From an uncultured Verrucomicrobiota bacterium (GTDB lineage Bacteria > Verrucomicrobiota > Verrucomicrobiia > Limisphaerales > UBA9464), in assembly GCA_903864375.1 (NCBI GenBank), contig CAIPFS010000276.1, positions 1-14,171 on the forward strand: DNA of 14,171 bases, in the 5' to 3' direction. Position 1 is the first letter of the stretch. Each line of letters starts with the position of its first letter. Of this stretch, positions 7,032-14,164 are shown piece by piece. The notes under the pieces are model-generated. The model did not search any database. It was not told the origin of the DNA and was given only the letters and a program-made list of their open reading frames with translations. A program made the position numbers and the translations under genes.

Positions 7032-8180
7032 ATGGCAAAAAAACCTCTCCGCATCGGTCTCATCGGCTACGGCTTCATGGGCCGGGCCCACTCCAACGCC
7101 TACGCGAAAGTGGGACACTTCTTTGATTCCCAGCACGAAATCGTCCTTCAGGCGGTCTGCGCCCGGGATGAGGTCAAGGTCCGGGAATTCGCCGACCGTT
7201 GGGGCTACAAATCGATTGAGACCGACTGGCGCAAATTGGTCGCCCGTCCCGACATCGATCTTATCGATATTGCCGTCCCCAACAACCTTCACGCGGAAAT
7301 CGCACTGGCCGCCGCCAAGGCGGGCAAAATGATCCTCTGTGAAAAGCCGCTGGCCATGAATCCGCTTGAGGCCGAAAAGATGGTCGAAGCCATCGAGGCC
7401 GCCGGGGTGCCCAACATGGTCTGGTACAACTACCGCCGATGCCCGGCCGTAACGCTCGCCAAGCAACTGATCGACGAGGGGCGTCTCGGGCGAATCTTCC
7501 ATTATCGGGCCAAATTCCTTCAGGATTGGACGATCAATCCGGAACTGCCGCAGGGCGGCACCGCCCTGTGGCGTCTGGATGTCGCGGCAGCAGGCTCCGG
7601 CGTGACCGGCGACCTTCTGGCCCATTGCATTGACACCGCTCTCTGGCTGAACGGACCCATCCATTCGGTCACCGCCATGACCGAAACCTTCATCAAGGAA
7701 CGGAAGCACAACGAAAGTGGCAAGGTCCAAAAGGTCGGCATCGACGACGCCTGCGCCTTCCTGGCCCGCTTCGAAAACGGCTCCCTCGCAACCTTCGAGT
7801 CCACCCGGTATGCCCGCGGACACAAGGCGCTCTACACCTTTGAAATCAACGGCGAAAACGCCTCGATTGCGTGGGATCTGCACGATCTGCACCGACTGCA
7901 ATACTTCGACCACCGGGATCAGGGCGTGGTCCGGGCCTGGCGGAACATCCACGTCAGCGACGGGGATCAACCCTATCTGAAAAACTGGTGGGTGCCCGGC
8001 TTGCAAATCGGATACGAGCACAGCTTTGTCCATCAGGTGGCCGATTTCCTCAAAGGACTCGACACGGGCGTCCCCGCCCGGCCCAACTTCCGCGACGGCC
8101 TCGCCACCGATTACGTCGTCGACGCCGTTCTCAAGTCGGCTCAGTCGCAACATTGGGTGGACGTTCAGCAAACGGTCTGA
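7032..8180 (+). CDS. Gfo/Idh/MocA-family NAD(P)-dependent oxidoreductase
   Basis: A 382-residue dehydrogenase expected to oxidise a hydroxyl of a sugar or cyclitol with NAD(P). The N-terminal Rossmann fold begins IGLIGYGFMGRAH, with G12, G14 and G17 forming the GxGxxG loop. CEKPLAMN (103-110) carries the family's EKP motif, whose lysine (K105) is catalytic in characterised relatives. The C-terminal alpha/beta domain contains GDLLAHCID (193-201), matching the GD...H..D active-site block (D194, H198). Length is typical. The start follows a 45-base gap after the isomerase and fits the family start exactly; no Shine-Dalgarno. No Tat or Sec signal, so cytoplasmic. Its stop overlaps the next gene's start codon (TGATG), so translation of the two is probably coupled. 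It probably works with the upstream isomerase. Confidence 0.92.
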   Translation: MAKKPLRIGLIGYGFMGRAHSNAYAKVGHFFDSQHEIVLQAVCARDEVKVREFADRWGYKSIETDWRKLVARPDIDLIDIAVPNNLHAEIALAAAKAGKMILCEKPLAMNPLEAEKMVEAIEAAGVPNMVWYNYRRCPAVTLAKQLIDEGRLGRIFHYRAKFLQDWTINPELPQGGTALWRLDVAAAGSGVTGDLLAHCIDTALWLNGPIHSVTAMTETFIKERKHNESGKVQKVGIDDACAFLARFENGSLATFESTRYARGHKALYTFEINGENASIAWDLHDLHRLQYFDHRDQGVVRAWRNIHVSDGDQPYLKNWWVPGLQIGYEHSFVHQVADFLKGLDTGVPARPNFRDGLATDYVVDAVLKSAQSQHWVDVQQTV

Positions 8181-8914
8181 TGCCCCGGACTCCGGCAGAA
8201 ATCGCGATCATTGTGCCGATGTACAATGAATCGGGCAATGTCAGCCCCATGGTGGAGGAAGTCAGCAGGGCTTTCTCCGGATTGAACCGGCCCTGGGAAC
8301 TGGTGCTGGTGGATGACGCCAGCACCGACGACACCTGGGCGCGGATTCAAGCCGCGCACGGCGCCGATCCCCGCGTCCGGGGCCTTCGTCACACCCGCAA
8401 TCAAGGCCAGAGTGCGGCGGTGTGGACCGGCATCACGGGTACGACTTCGCCCATCCTGTGCACCCTGGACGGCGATTTGCAGAACAATCCAGCCGACCTT
8501 CCCCGGATGGTGACGATGCTCGAGTCGCTCGATTTTGTCTGCGGCCATCGACAAAACCGGCAGGACACCTGGGTCCGCAAAGTCTCCTCCCGCATCGCCC
8601 GCGTCGCCCGCAAATCAGCGCTGGGCTATGACTTTGCCGATACCGGATGCGCGTTGCGCGCCTTCCGCCGGAGCGCCCTCGCCGGGGTCTTTCCCTTCAA
8701 TGGCCTCCATCGATTCCTGCCCATCCTCGTGGCTGGAAATGGAAGCCGTTGCCAGGAAATCCCGGTCAGCCACCGCCCCCGCGTTGCCGGGGTCAGCAAG
8801 TATGGCGTTTGGAACCGGTTGGGACGTGGCATTTTCGATCTAATCGGTGTCGCCTGGTACCAGCGCCGTCGCCTCCGCTCCGCTCCCGTCGAATCGACCG
8901 CCTCTGTGGATTGA
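8180..8914 (+). CDS. Family 2 glycosyltransferase, dolichol-phosphate mannosyltransferase-like
   Basis: A 244-residue GT-A glycosyltransferase that should move a sugar from a nucleotide donor to an acceptor, plausibly a polyprenyl phosphate. It opens with the GT2 signature IAIIVPMYNESGNV (8-21), then VDDASTDDT (44-52), the metal-binding DGD in LDGDLQNNP (96-104) and GHRQNRQDTWVRK (122-134). RPRVAGVSKYGVWNR (199-213) matches the R...G.SKYG..R segment of DPM1/ArnC-type enzymes. There is no C-terminal pair of membrane helices, so it resembles the soluble or peripheral DPM1 form. The ATG at 8180 overlaps the oxidoreductase stop; the frame is open far upstream but only this start gives the family N-terminus. 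The acceptor is unknown and may be unrelated to the sugar the two upstream enzymes handle. Confidence 0.88.
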   Translation: MPRTPAEIAIIVPMYNESGNVSPMVEEVSRAFSGLNRPWELVLVDDASTDDTWARIQAAHGADPRVRGLRHTRNQGQSAAVWTGITGTTSPILCTLDGDLQNNPADLPRMVTMLESLDFVCGHRQNRQDTWVRKVSSRIARVARKSALGYDFADTGCALRAFRRSALAGVFPFNGLHRFLPILVAGNGSRCQEIPVSHRPRVAGVSKYGVWNRLGRGIFDLIGVAWYQRRRLRSAPVESTASVD

Positions 8915-9025
8915 GCGGGGCGGATTGGAAAATCGCCATTGTGCTACCGAGGTTGAAACCAAAGTTCACTGGCGGTGTTGCATGAACGACCTAACTATTG
9001 GTCCGTCAACCTTGTCATTGCTGCC

Positions 9026-9433
9026 ATGAAAACCGGAAGCCCTTCGACCCGCGCCGCCCTGCGTGCGGGATTCACGCTGATCGAAATCATGATCGTGGTC
9101 ATGATCATTGGCCTTCTCGCCATGATCGCCATGCCCGCCATCACCGGCTCAATGAATACCGCCCGGTATAACGCGATCATTAACAACTTGAAGGTGATCG
9201 ACAACCAGAAGGCCCTCTGGAGTGCCGACCACAAGACCGGCGACGGTAAGGAACCCACCGAAGCCGACCTGGCCCCCTATTTTAATAACGGCAAGTTTCC
9301 TGCCTTGGTGATGGGCGAGCATTATAATCTCAATCCCGTGGGCACCCCTCCCACCGCCACGATTCCCACCCGCCTCAAGATGCCCAAGATGACCATCGAG
9401 TCTGGTGGCGTTATTGAATTGCCTGACAAATGA
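9026..9433 (+). CDS. Type IV pilin-like / type II secretion pseudopilin
   Basis: A 135-residue prepilin. The start at 9026 gives a 15-residue basic leader ending in glycine, followed by FTLIEIMIVVMIIGLLAMIAMPAI (16-39): a class III signal with G15 before the cleavage site, F16 at +1 and E20 at +5. The frame is open from an ATG at 8975, but that would give an over-long leader. The body is short (about 95 residues) and contains NNLKVIDNQKALWSADHK (53-70) and EADLAPYFNNGKFPALV (79-95), a pattern seen in many copies in Verrucomicrobiota genomes. It has no cysteine, so no D-loop disulfide. No pilus assembly genes are near; it must use machinery encoded elsewhere. It starts 111 bases after the glycosyltransferase and ends two bases from the convergent hydrolase gene. 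Confidence 0.9.
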   Translation: MKTGSPSTRAALRAGFTLIEIMIVVMIIGLLAMIAMPAITGSMNTARYNAIINNLKVIDNQKALWSADHKTGDGKEPTEADLAPYFNNGKFPALVMGEHYNLNPVGTPPTATIPTRLKMPKMTIESGGVIELPDK

Positions 9434-9435
9434 GC

Positions 9436-12009
9436 TCAGGGTTCCGGTTTTGACCATTCAAAATCGCCTTGGGCCACAGACCAGTCGTTTCCAAAAAATC
9501 CGGCGGTAACGATTCCTGCGTTTCCTTTCTGGATAAATTCCCGTCCAACGATCAGGCAATCGGGATATCCCGGTCCTGCCATGAAGTAGGGTAGCCGGTT
9601 CAACAGGCGCATGCCCTCGATGCCAGAGCCAGCAACCACGGCGACGCAGGCGATCTCCGAGTCCCGTCGCGGTTGAATGAACAAGCCGCCCAAATCCTCC
9701 CGATGGAGAGTACGCCCGCCGACCGTGGCCACTCCCCGTCCGATCTGAACCGGGCTGCCGGCAAGAAGCATCGGCCAGGCTGAGTTCATCTCCCGGTGTC
9801 CATAGAGCACAACTCCCCGATCGGCGTAGGCGGTCGGGGAAAACTCATCATCAGAGATGACCGCGAGGGATCCGTTGCCCCGATACCAAAAGGCCTCGGA
9901 ATCAAAGCGCGCCTTGGCCAGCGACCAGGCGTTCTCTTCCGGCGTGCCGTGGGTTCCGTAAACCAGCACCAGGTGATGGCGCAATGCCTCCTTGAACGGA
10001 CCGTTTCGCCGGGGGTTCTTCTGCGTGGCAACATCCTGAACCGATGGCCGCCATTGCCCACCCGATTTCTCCAGCCAAAGAGGGCGTATCCAACCCCGGG
10101 GAGCACCTGGAAAGGACCGGACCGGAGCTCCACGCGTCGCCATGGCGGGTTCCAGATTCGTCAGGGTTTGACCGTCCAGTTGAACCGTGATTTTTTCGCT
10201 CCAGCCGTCGGTTTCCAAAGCCATTCGGACCACGTTTCGGGTCGTCCCCGTCACCCGACCCCGCCCCGGATCCCACTGCAGGTCCACCTCGCTGGTGGTC
10301 AGGGCTTTTTCCTGGGATTCAATGGCCGCCCAATGGGATCGGGACGACACCCCGGGATTGACGGTGACAAACTGCACCCGCCGAACCTCTGAATCCGCCG
10401 GGATGCGATGTCGGGCAAAAAAGTCGAACATCGGGGCCCAATCCACGCAGTCGGCCCCGGGCTCATCGGATTTGTCCCACCAATGTCCCGCTCCCGGCTC
10501 GGTGTGCCCATCCACATCCCGGTGGAAGGTCCCCAGGACCTCACGCATCCGATTGGCTTCACTGATGGGAACATTGTCATCCGCATCGCCATGAATGATA
10601 TAAATGCCCTGATGACTGTAATTGGTGGCCATTGCGAGGGTATCGCTCGAAGCCGCCGAACGTCGGAGGATGGTCTCGACCGGGGTGGCATTGGTCAGGG
10701 GGTCTGATCCGCCATAGGAAAAAAAGCTGATCCATCCGGCGCTGGGACCAATGGCGGCAAACTGATCGGGAAAGGTGGCCCCAAAGCTCCAGGTTCCGTG
10801 CCCGCCCATGGAGTGGCCGGTCAGATAGATGCGCGACGGATCCGGGTGAAACTCCCGACGGGCGAGCTCCAGAACCTCCAACGCGTCCAGACGGCTCCAA
10901 TCCTCCCAATCAAAAGCGTAGGGTCGCCGATTGGTCGGGCTCACCACGGTTCCCCAGGACTTGGGTGCATACGCCTCCACCTGGCTCAAGCCCTCCACGC
11001 TGGCCCCATGGAAGGATAGGAATAGGGCGGGGCGCGTCCCCTCCCCTCTGGCTGACGAGGGATTGACGGCGAAATACTGCACGCTGTCGTCGATTTCGCT
11101 GATGAAGGTGCGCTTGAAAGTCTGCCCCGGGCTACGGACCCTCAGCGAGAGCGTCCGGGTATCCATGAGTTCATTACCTCCCAAAAGTCGTAGCTCCACC
11201 GGACTCACTCCGACTTCCGGCTTTTCCCGTCCGACCACCTGAAATCCCGCTTTGAAAACACCCAGAGGTGGAATGGCAGGAACTGGAGTGCGCGTGGACC
11301 AGCGGGACCATACCGCCTCGACAGCCAGATTCCGGGCCCAATTGGTCGTGGAATTGATCACGACTGCGGCCCCCGGAGTGTCGACGTATTCGGTGCTCAA
11401 CAAATCCGGTGTGGTTGGATCGCCCGGCAAAATCTCCACCGGGCTGCGGGGAGCCCGGAGGCGGACCTTCAACCGGCCACGTCCGGTGGCGAACAGCAGC
11501 TCATTCGTTCCCCGATGCAGCAGGATTGGGGTCTCCACATAGCCATATTGATACAAATCCCCCGCACGCGGTTCGCCATTGACGTACCCCATGGTCTGAC
11601 CGCTGGCGTTGAGCACGATGATGCGGGGCTCGTTCACCTCAATGGTCATCAGGGCCCATCCTCCGCGCATGGCGGGACCTTCAAACCCTCCCGATGCATC
11701 AGCGACGGCATTGGTCCATGCGCGCGGCTCGCCCGAAGGCAGAGTCCACGATTCGCCCTCAAGCGGTATCCGCCAGGTGCCTGCGGCCAGCCGGGCCTCG
11801 ACCGGATCCGTGAACAACGTATTCCGCCCAAACCTGGTACCGGTATCCAGCACCAGCGCCCGGCTCACCACCAGTTCCGAGGCGGTTGAGGGCAACTCCG
11901 TGGCGTCAACGACACCCGAAGCCGTCAGTGCCAGGGTCCAAATCCAAAGCGGTCTCAACGAAGGACGAATCACGTCGGCAACTATCCGCAGGAGGGGGTG
12001 GCCGGGCAA
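9436..12009 (-). CDS. Secreted alpha/beta hydrolase (S9/PHB-depolymerase-like esterase)
   Basis: An 857-residue exported hydrolase. An N-terminal signal-type helix (about residues 19-36, LRPLWIWTLALTASGVVDA) is followed by a long beta-rich region (about 40-300), then a catalytic alpha/beta-hydrolase domain (about 310-535) with nucleophile Ser400 in GHSMGG (398-403), acid Asp477 in HGDADDNVP (473-481) and His509 in GAGHWWD. This triad order fits prolyl-oligopeptidase-like and PHB-depolymerase-like esterases. A C-terminal part (about 540-857) contains LVYGTHGT, FWYRGNG, VVLYGH and FFGNDWS, patterns I associate with similar large hydrolases of environmental bacteria; its role is unknown. It probably cleaves an ester or peptide in a polymer outside the cytoplasm, but the substrate cannot be fixed. 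It is divergent from the SGNH hydrolase and ends two bases from the pilin gene, with no terminator between. The start ATG is the only methionine ahead of the signal sequence. Confidence 0.85.
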   Translation of the reverse strand: MPGHPLLRIVADVIRPSLRPLWIWTLALTASGVVDATELPSTASELVVSRALVLDTGTRFGRNTLFTDPVEARLAAGTWRIPLEGESWTLPSGEPRAWTNAVADASGGFEGPAMRGGWALMTIEVNEPRIIVLNASGQTMGYVNGEPRAGDLYQYGYVETPILLHRGTNELLFATGRGRLKVRLRAPRSPVEILPGDPTTPDLLSTEYVDTPGAAVVINSTTNWARNLAVEAVWSRWSTRTPVPAIPPLGVFKAGFQVVGREKPEVGVSPVELRLLGGNELMDTRTLSLRVRSPGQTFKRTFISEIDDSVQYFAVNPSSARGEGTRPALFLSFHGASVEGLSQVEAYAPKSWGTVVSPTNRRPYAFDWEDWSRLDALEVLELARREFHPDPSRIYLTGHSMGGHGTWSFGATFPDQFAAIGPSAGWISFFSYGGSDPLTNATPVETILRRSAASSDTLAMATNYSHQGIYIIHGDADDNVPISEANRMREVLGTFHRDVDGHTEPGAGHWWDKSDEPGADCVDWAPMFDFFARHRIPADSEVRRVQFVTVNPGVSSRSHWAAIESQEKALTTSEVDLQWDPGRGRVTGTTRNVVRMALETDGWSEKITVQLDGQTLTNLEPAMATRGAPVRSFPGAPRGWIRPLWLEKSGGQWRPSVQDVATQKNPRRNGPFKEALRHHLVLVYGTHGTPEENAWSLAKARFDSEAFWYRGNGSLAVISDDEFSPTAYADRGVVLYGHREMNSAWPMLLAGSPVQIGRGVATVGGRTLHREDLGGLFIQPRRDSEIACVAVVAGSGIEGMRLLNRLPYFMAGPGYPDCLIVGREFIQKGNAGIVTAGFFGNDWSVAQGDFEWSKPEP

Positions 12010-12027
12010 TCGGTATCGAATTTCGCA

Positions 12028-12064
12028 GCGGAGTCTCCCAAAGCTTTTCCTCGAGGGACTCCGC
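12028..12064. promoter_or_regulatory. Inverted repeat between the divergent hydrolase genes
   Basis: GCGGAGTC (12028-12035) and GACTCCGC (12057-12064) form a perfect 8-bp inverted repeat, with partial pairing further in and an AAGCTT palindrome in the centre. It sits 18 bases upstream of the minus-strand hydrolase start and 48 bases upstream of the SGNH start, inside their shared 103-base gap. The position suits an operator acting on both genes, or a hairpin in the hydrolase leader. No confident -35/-10 boxes were seen. Confidence 0.4.
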
Positions 12065-12112
12065 GTTCATGCTCACGCCGTGCTCACCCTTCGCCTCCAT
12101 CCCCTCTGGCGG

Positions 12113-13921
12113 ATGTTCACCCGCTGGACGACCCTGGCGGGATTGGTCGGAACCCTGCCCGCCTGGTCCCAGTCGACTCAGTCACCGAATGGGATCATCA
12201 CGTTTAGTGCCGATTCCGCCCACGCCCTGCTGCCAGCAGCGGCCCTTCACCGGAAAACCGACGCGGCCTCCACGCTGAGCCTGGCAGCGAGTCCAGAGCC
12301 ATCGGCCAGCTGGGAGTTCAAACCCACCCGATGGGGACATTACTCCATTGAAATCGATATGGCGGGTGCGCCGTCGACCGGCGTGGAAATGGAGCTGCAA
12401 GTGGCCGGGCAAACTGTTCGTTCCATCCTCCAGCCGGTGGCGTCAGCGTCCGAAGGCCCATCGGCCAGGCTTGGAACGTTTTATCTGGAAAAGGAGACTC
12501 CCACCCGGGTCGACGTGCGGATCGCGAGCCTCGCCGCTGCCCCACCGCTGGAGCTGAAAGCCGTCCGATTCGTTCCCAACGCCGAAGGGCCTGTCCCAGC
12601 GCCCTCCGCTGACGGAATCATCACGCTACCGGCAGCGTCCGCCACCACCCATTCCGTCACCATGCGGTACGAACCGGCTGCCGTTAAGAACTGCCTCGGC
12701 TATTGGGTCAATCCCTTGGATTGGGCAGACTGGCAGTTCAAGGTCGATCGCCCCGGAAATTATGAAGTCGAGCTATGGCAGGGCTGCGGGCGGGGTCAGG
12801 GTGGCAGCGACGTGAACGTCCAGGTGGCCGATAAATCCTTTTCCTTCACGGCGGAAGAAACGGGGCATTTCCAAAATTTTGTTCCCCGACGGCTGGGGCG
12901 CATCCAATTCCCGGCAGCCGGTACCTTTAACCTGGTCATCCGTCCCCAGTCCAAAAAGGCGGCTGCCGTCATGGACGTCCGCCAGGTCCGGCTGATTCCA
13001 TCTTCCACGGCATCGGAACCGACGGTGGGCGGACTGGCCTTTGTCGGTGCCCGACGCGTGGTCATCCTCGGGGATAGCATCACCTACGACGGCAAATGGA
13101 TCGACCATCTGGAAACCTGGCTGCGGGCAACCTATCCAGATTCCACGGCTGAGATCATCAACATTGGTCTGCCCAGTGAAACCGCATCCGGCCTCTCCGA
13201 GGCCGGCCATGCCGGCGGTTCGTTTCCACGTCCCGACGTGCATGAACGCCTCGATCGTGTCCTCGAAAAAACGCACCCCGACTTGATCGTCGCCTGCTAC
13301 GGGATGAATGACGGCATCTACTTTCCCCCATCGGAGGAACGGCTCAAAAAATTCCAGGATGGAATCCAGCGCCTCCACGAAAAGGCGGCGCATGTCGGCG
13401 TCCGGGTGATCCATCTGACGCCCGCCGTCTTTGACCCCCTTCCCCTCGCCGGACGAACCCTGCCTGCCGGGCGCGATGCCTATCCTCAACCGTACGAGGG
13501 ATACAACGAGGTCCTTGACCAATACGCCGCCTGGCTGGTCGGGCAACGCTCGCAAGGCTGGCAGGTGATCGACATCCATTCAGCCATCAACCTTTTTTTG
13601 GCGAGCCAACGTCAAAAGGAGCCAGGGTTTTCCGTTTCTCCCGATGGGGTCCACCCCAACGAACAGGGGCACTGGCTGATGGCGCGCGAGGTTATCCGGG
13701 AATTTGGTGGCTCCGAGGTTCTGACCTCGCCGACAACCGCATCGGCCCTACCATCACACGTCCTGACCCTGGTGCGGCAACGCCAGTCCATCCTGAAGGA
13801 TGCCTGGTTGACCTCCGTCGGCCATCTGCGACCGGGCATGAACCCCGGCAAGCCGCTGCCCGAGGCACAACAGGCGGCAAGCGAAATCACCGCTCAGCTC
13901 ACGAAACTCCTGCATCCGTAG
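12113..13921 (+). CDS. Secreted SGNH/GDSL hydrolase with two N-terminal beta domains
   Basis: A 602-residue exported esterase-type enzyme. Starting at 12113 gives a short signal peptide (MFTRWTTLAGLVGTLPAWS); a GTG at 12080 would give a longer basic one and is a fair alternative. The frame is open from 11609, but that part is the shadow of the opposite gene. Two beta-sandwich-like domains follow: about 28-155, and about 167-296, the second with GYWVNPLDWADWQFKVDRPG, LWQGCGRGQGGSDVNV and MDVRQVRL, resembling accessory domains on planctomycete and verrucomicrobial sulfatases and hydrolases. The SGNH domain (about 314-532) has GDSI (320-323, nucleophile S322), GMND (397-400, oxyanion N399) and DGVH (511-514, D511 and H514). 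A helical tail (about 557-602) ends the protein. Likely removes acyl, for example acetyl, groups from a polysaccharide. It is divergent from the other hydrolase. Confidence 0.9.
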   Translation: MFTRWTTLAGLVGTLPAWSQSTQSPNGIITFSADSAHALLPAAALHRKTDAASTLSLAASPEPSASWEFKPTRWGHYSIEIDMAGAPSTGVEMELQVAGQTVRSILQPVASASEGPSARLGTFYLEKETPTRVDVRIASLAAAPPLELKAVRFVPNAEGPVPAPSADGIITLPAASATTHSVTMRYEPAAVKNCLGYWVNPLDWADWQFKVDRPGNYEVELWQGCGRGQGGSDVNVQVADKSFSFTAEETGHFQNFVPRRLGRIQFPAAGTFNLVIRPQSKKAAAVMDVRQVRLIPSSTASEPTVGGLAFVGARRVVILGDSITYDGKWIDHLETWLRATYPDSTAEIINIGLPSETASGLSEAGHAGGSFPRPDVHERLDRVLEKTHPDLIVACYGMNDGIYFPPSEERLKKFQDGIQRLHEKAAHVGVRVIHLTPAVFDPLPLAGRTLPAGRDAYPQPYEGYNEVLDQYAAWLVGQRSQGWQVIDIHSAINLFLASQRQKEPGFSVSPDGVHPNEQGHWLMAREVIREFGGSEVLTSPTTASALPSHVLTLVRQRQSILKDAWLTSVGHLRPGMNPGKPLPEAQQAASEITAQLTKLLHP

Positions 13922-13959
13922 GCCCATTAGGCACGGTCGATGCCGTCTCATTTTGCTTC

Positions 13960-14032
13960 CTTCGTGGCTTCGTGTGCCTCATTCGCCACCTCGCCCCTAT
14001 CCATTCGCAAACGAAGTCACGAAGACACGAAG
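13960..14032. repeat. Inverted octamer-repeat hairpin (CACGAAGN type)
   Basis: On the left, two copies of CTTCGTG (13960-13966, 13968-13974). On the right, on the other strand, a partial copy ACGAAG (14011-14016) and two full CACGAAG copies (14018-14024, 14026-14032), spaced at 8 bases. The 16-base arms 13960-13975 and 14017-14032 pair at 14 of 16 positions across a 41-base loop. It lies between the convergent ends of the SGNH hydrolase and the SDR gene, where it could also help end transcription, though there is no T-run next to it. Confidence 0.75.
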
Positions 14033-14079
14033 CTGATCCGTCCTGGTAATTCGGGCCCTGATAACTCCAGCGACGGTGG

Positions 14080-14164
14080 TCAAAACCGTCCTGAACCGGC
14101 GGTCATCCCGCCATCAATCGCCAGGGCCGAGCCGGTGACAAAGGAGCTTTCGTCGCTGGCCAGG
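14080..14164 (-). CDS. Short-chain dehydrogenase/reductase (SDR), C-terminal fragment only
   Basis: Only the last 28 codons and the stop (14080-14082) are in the window. The peptide contains LASDESSFVTG and SALAIDGGMTAGSGRF, the very characteristic C-terminus of classical SDR oxidoreductases (LASD-S-(Y/F)-(V/I)TG...(V/I)DGG). The catalytic YxxxK and the Rossmann fold lie beyond the contig end, so substrate and cofactor cannot be judged. The codon spanning 14164-14166 reads Leu where the family nearly always has an aromatic residue, which fits adapter sequence beginning at 14165. It is convergent with the SGNH hydrolase, with the octamer hairpin between them. Confidence 0.85.

Noticed and set aside
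5958..8171. Two long minus-strand open frames (336 and 386 codons) opposite the isomerase and oxidoreductase
   Set aside because: They are exact antisense shadows of two genes with clear family motifs, show no recognisable domain, and long antisense frames are common in GC-rich coding DNA.
8964..8980. Sigma-54 promoter before the pilin (TGGC...TTGC)
   Set aside because: The GG and GC elements are two bases too close (8 rather than 10 between them) for a working -24/-12 promoter.
11609..12112. 168-residue N-terminal extension of the SGNH hydrolase
   Set aside because: It is antisense to the other hydrolase and would bury the signal peptide; the start at 12113 (or GTG 12080) gives a normal exported protein.
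12773..13579. Minus-strand open frame of 268 codons opposite the SGNH hydrolase
   Set aside because: Shadow of the catalytic domain, whose GDS, GND and DxxH motifs are all on the plus strand.
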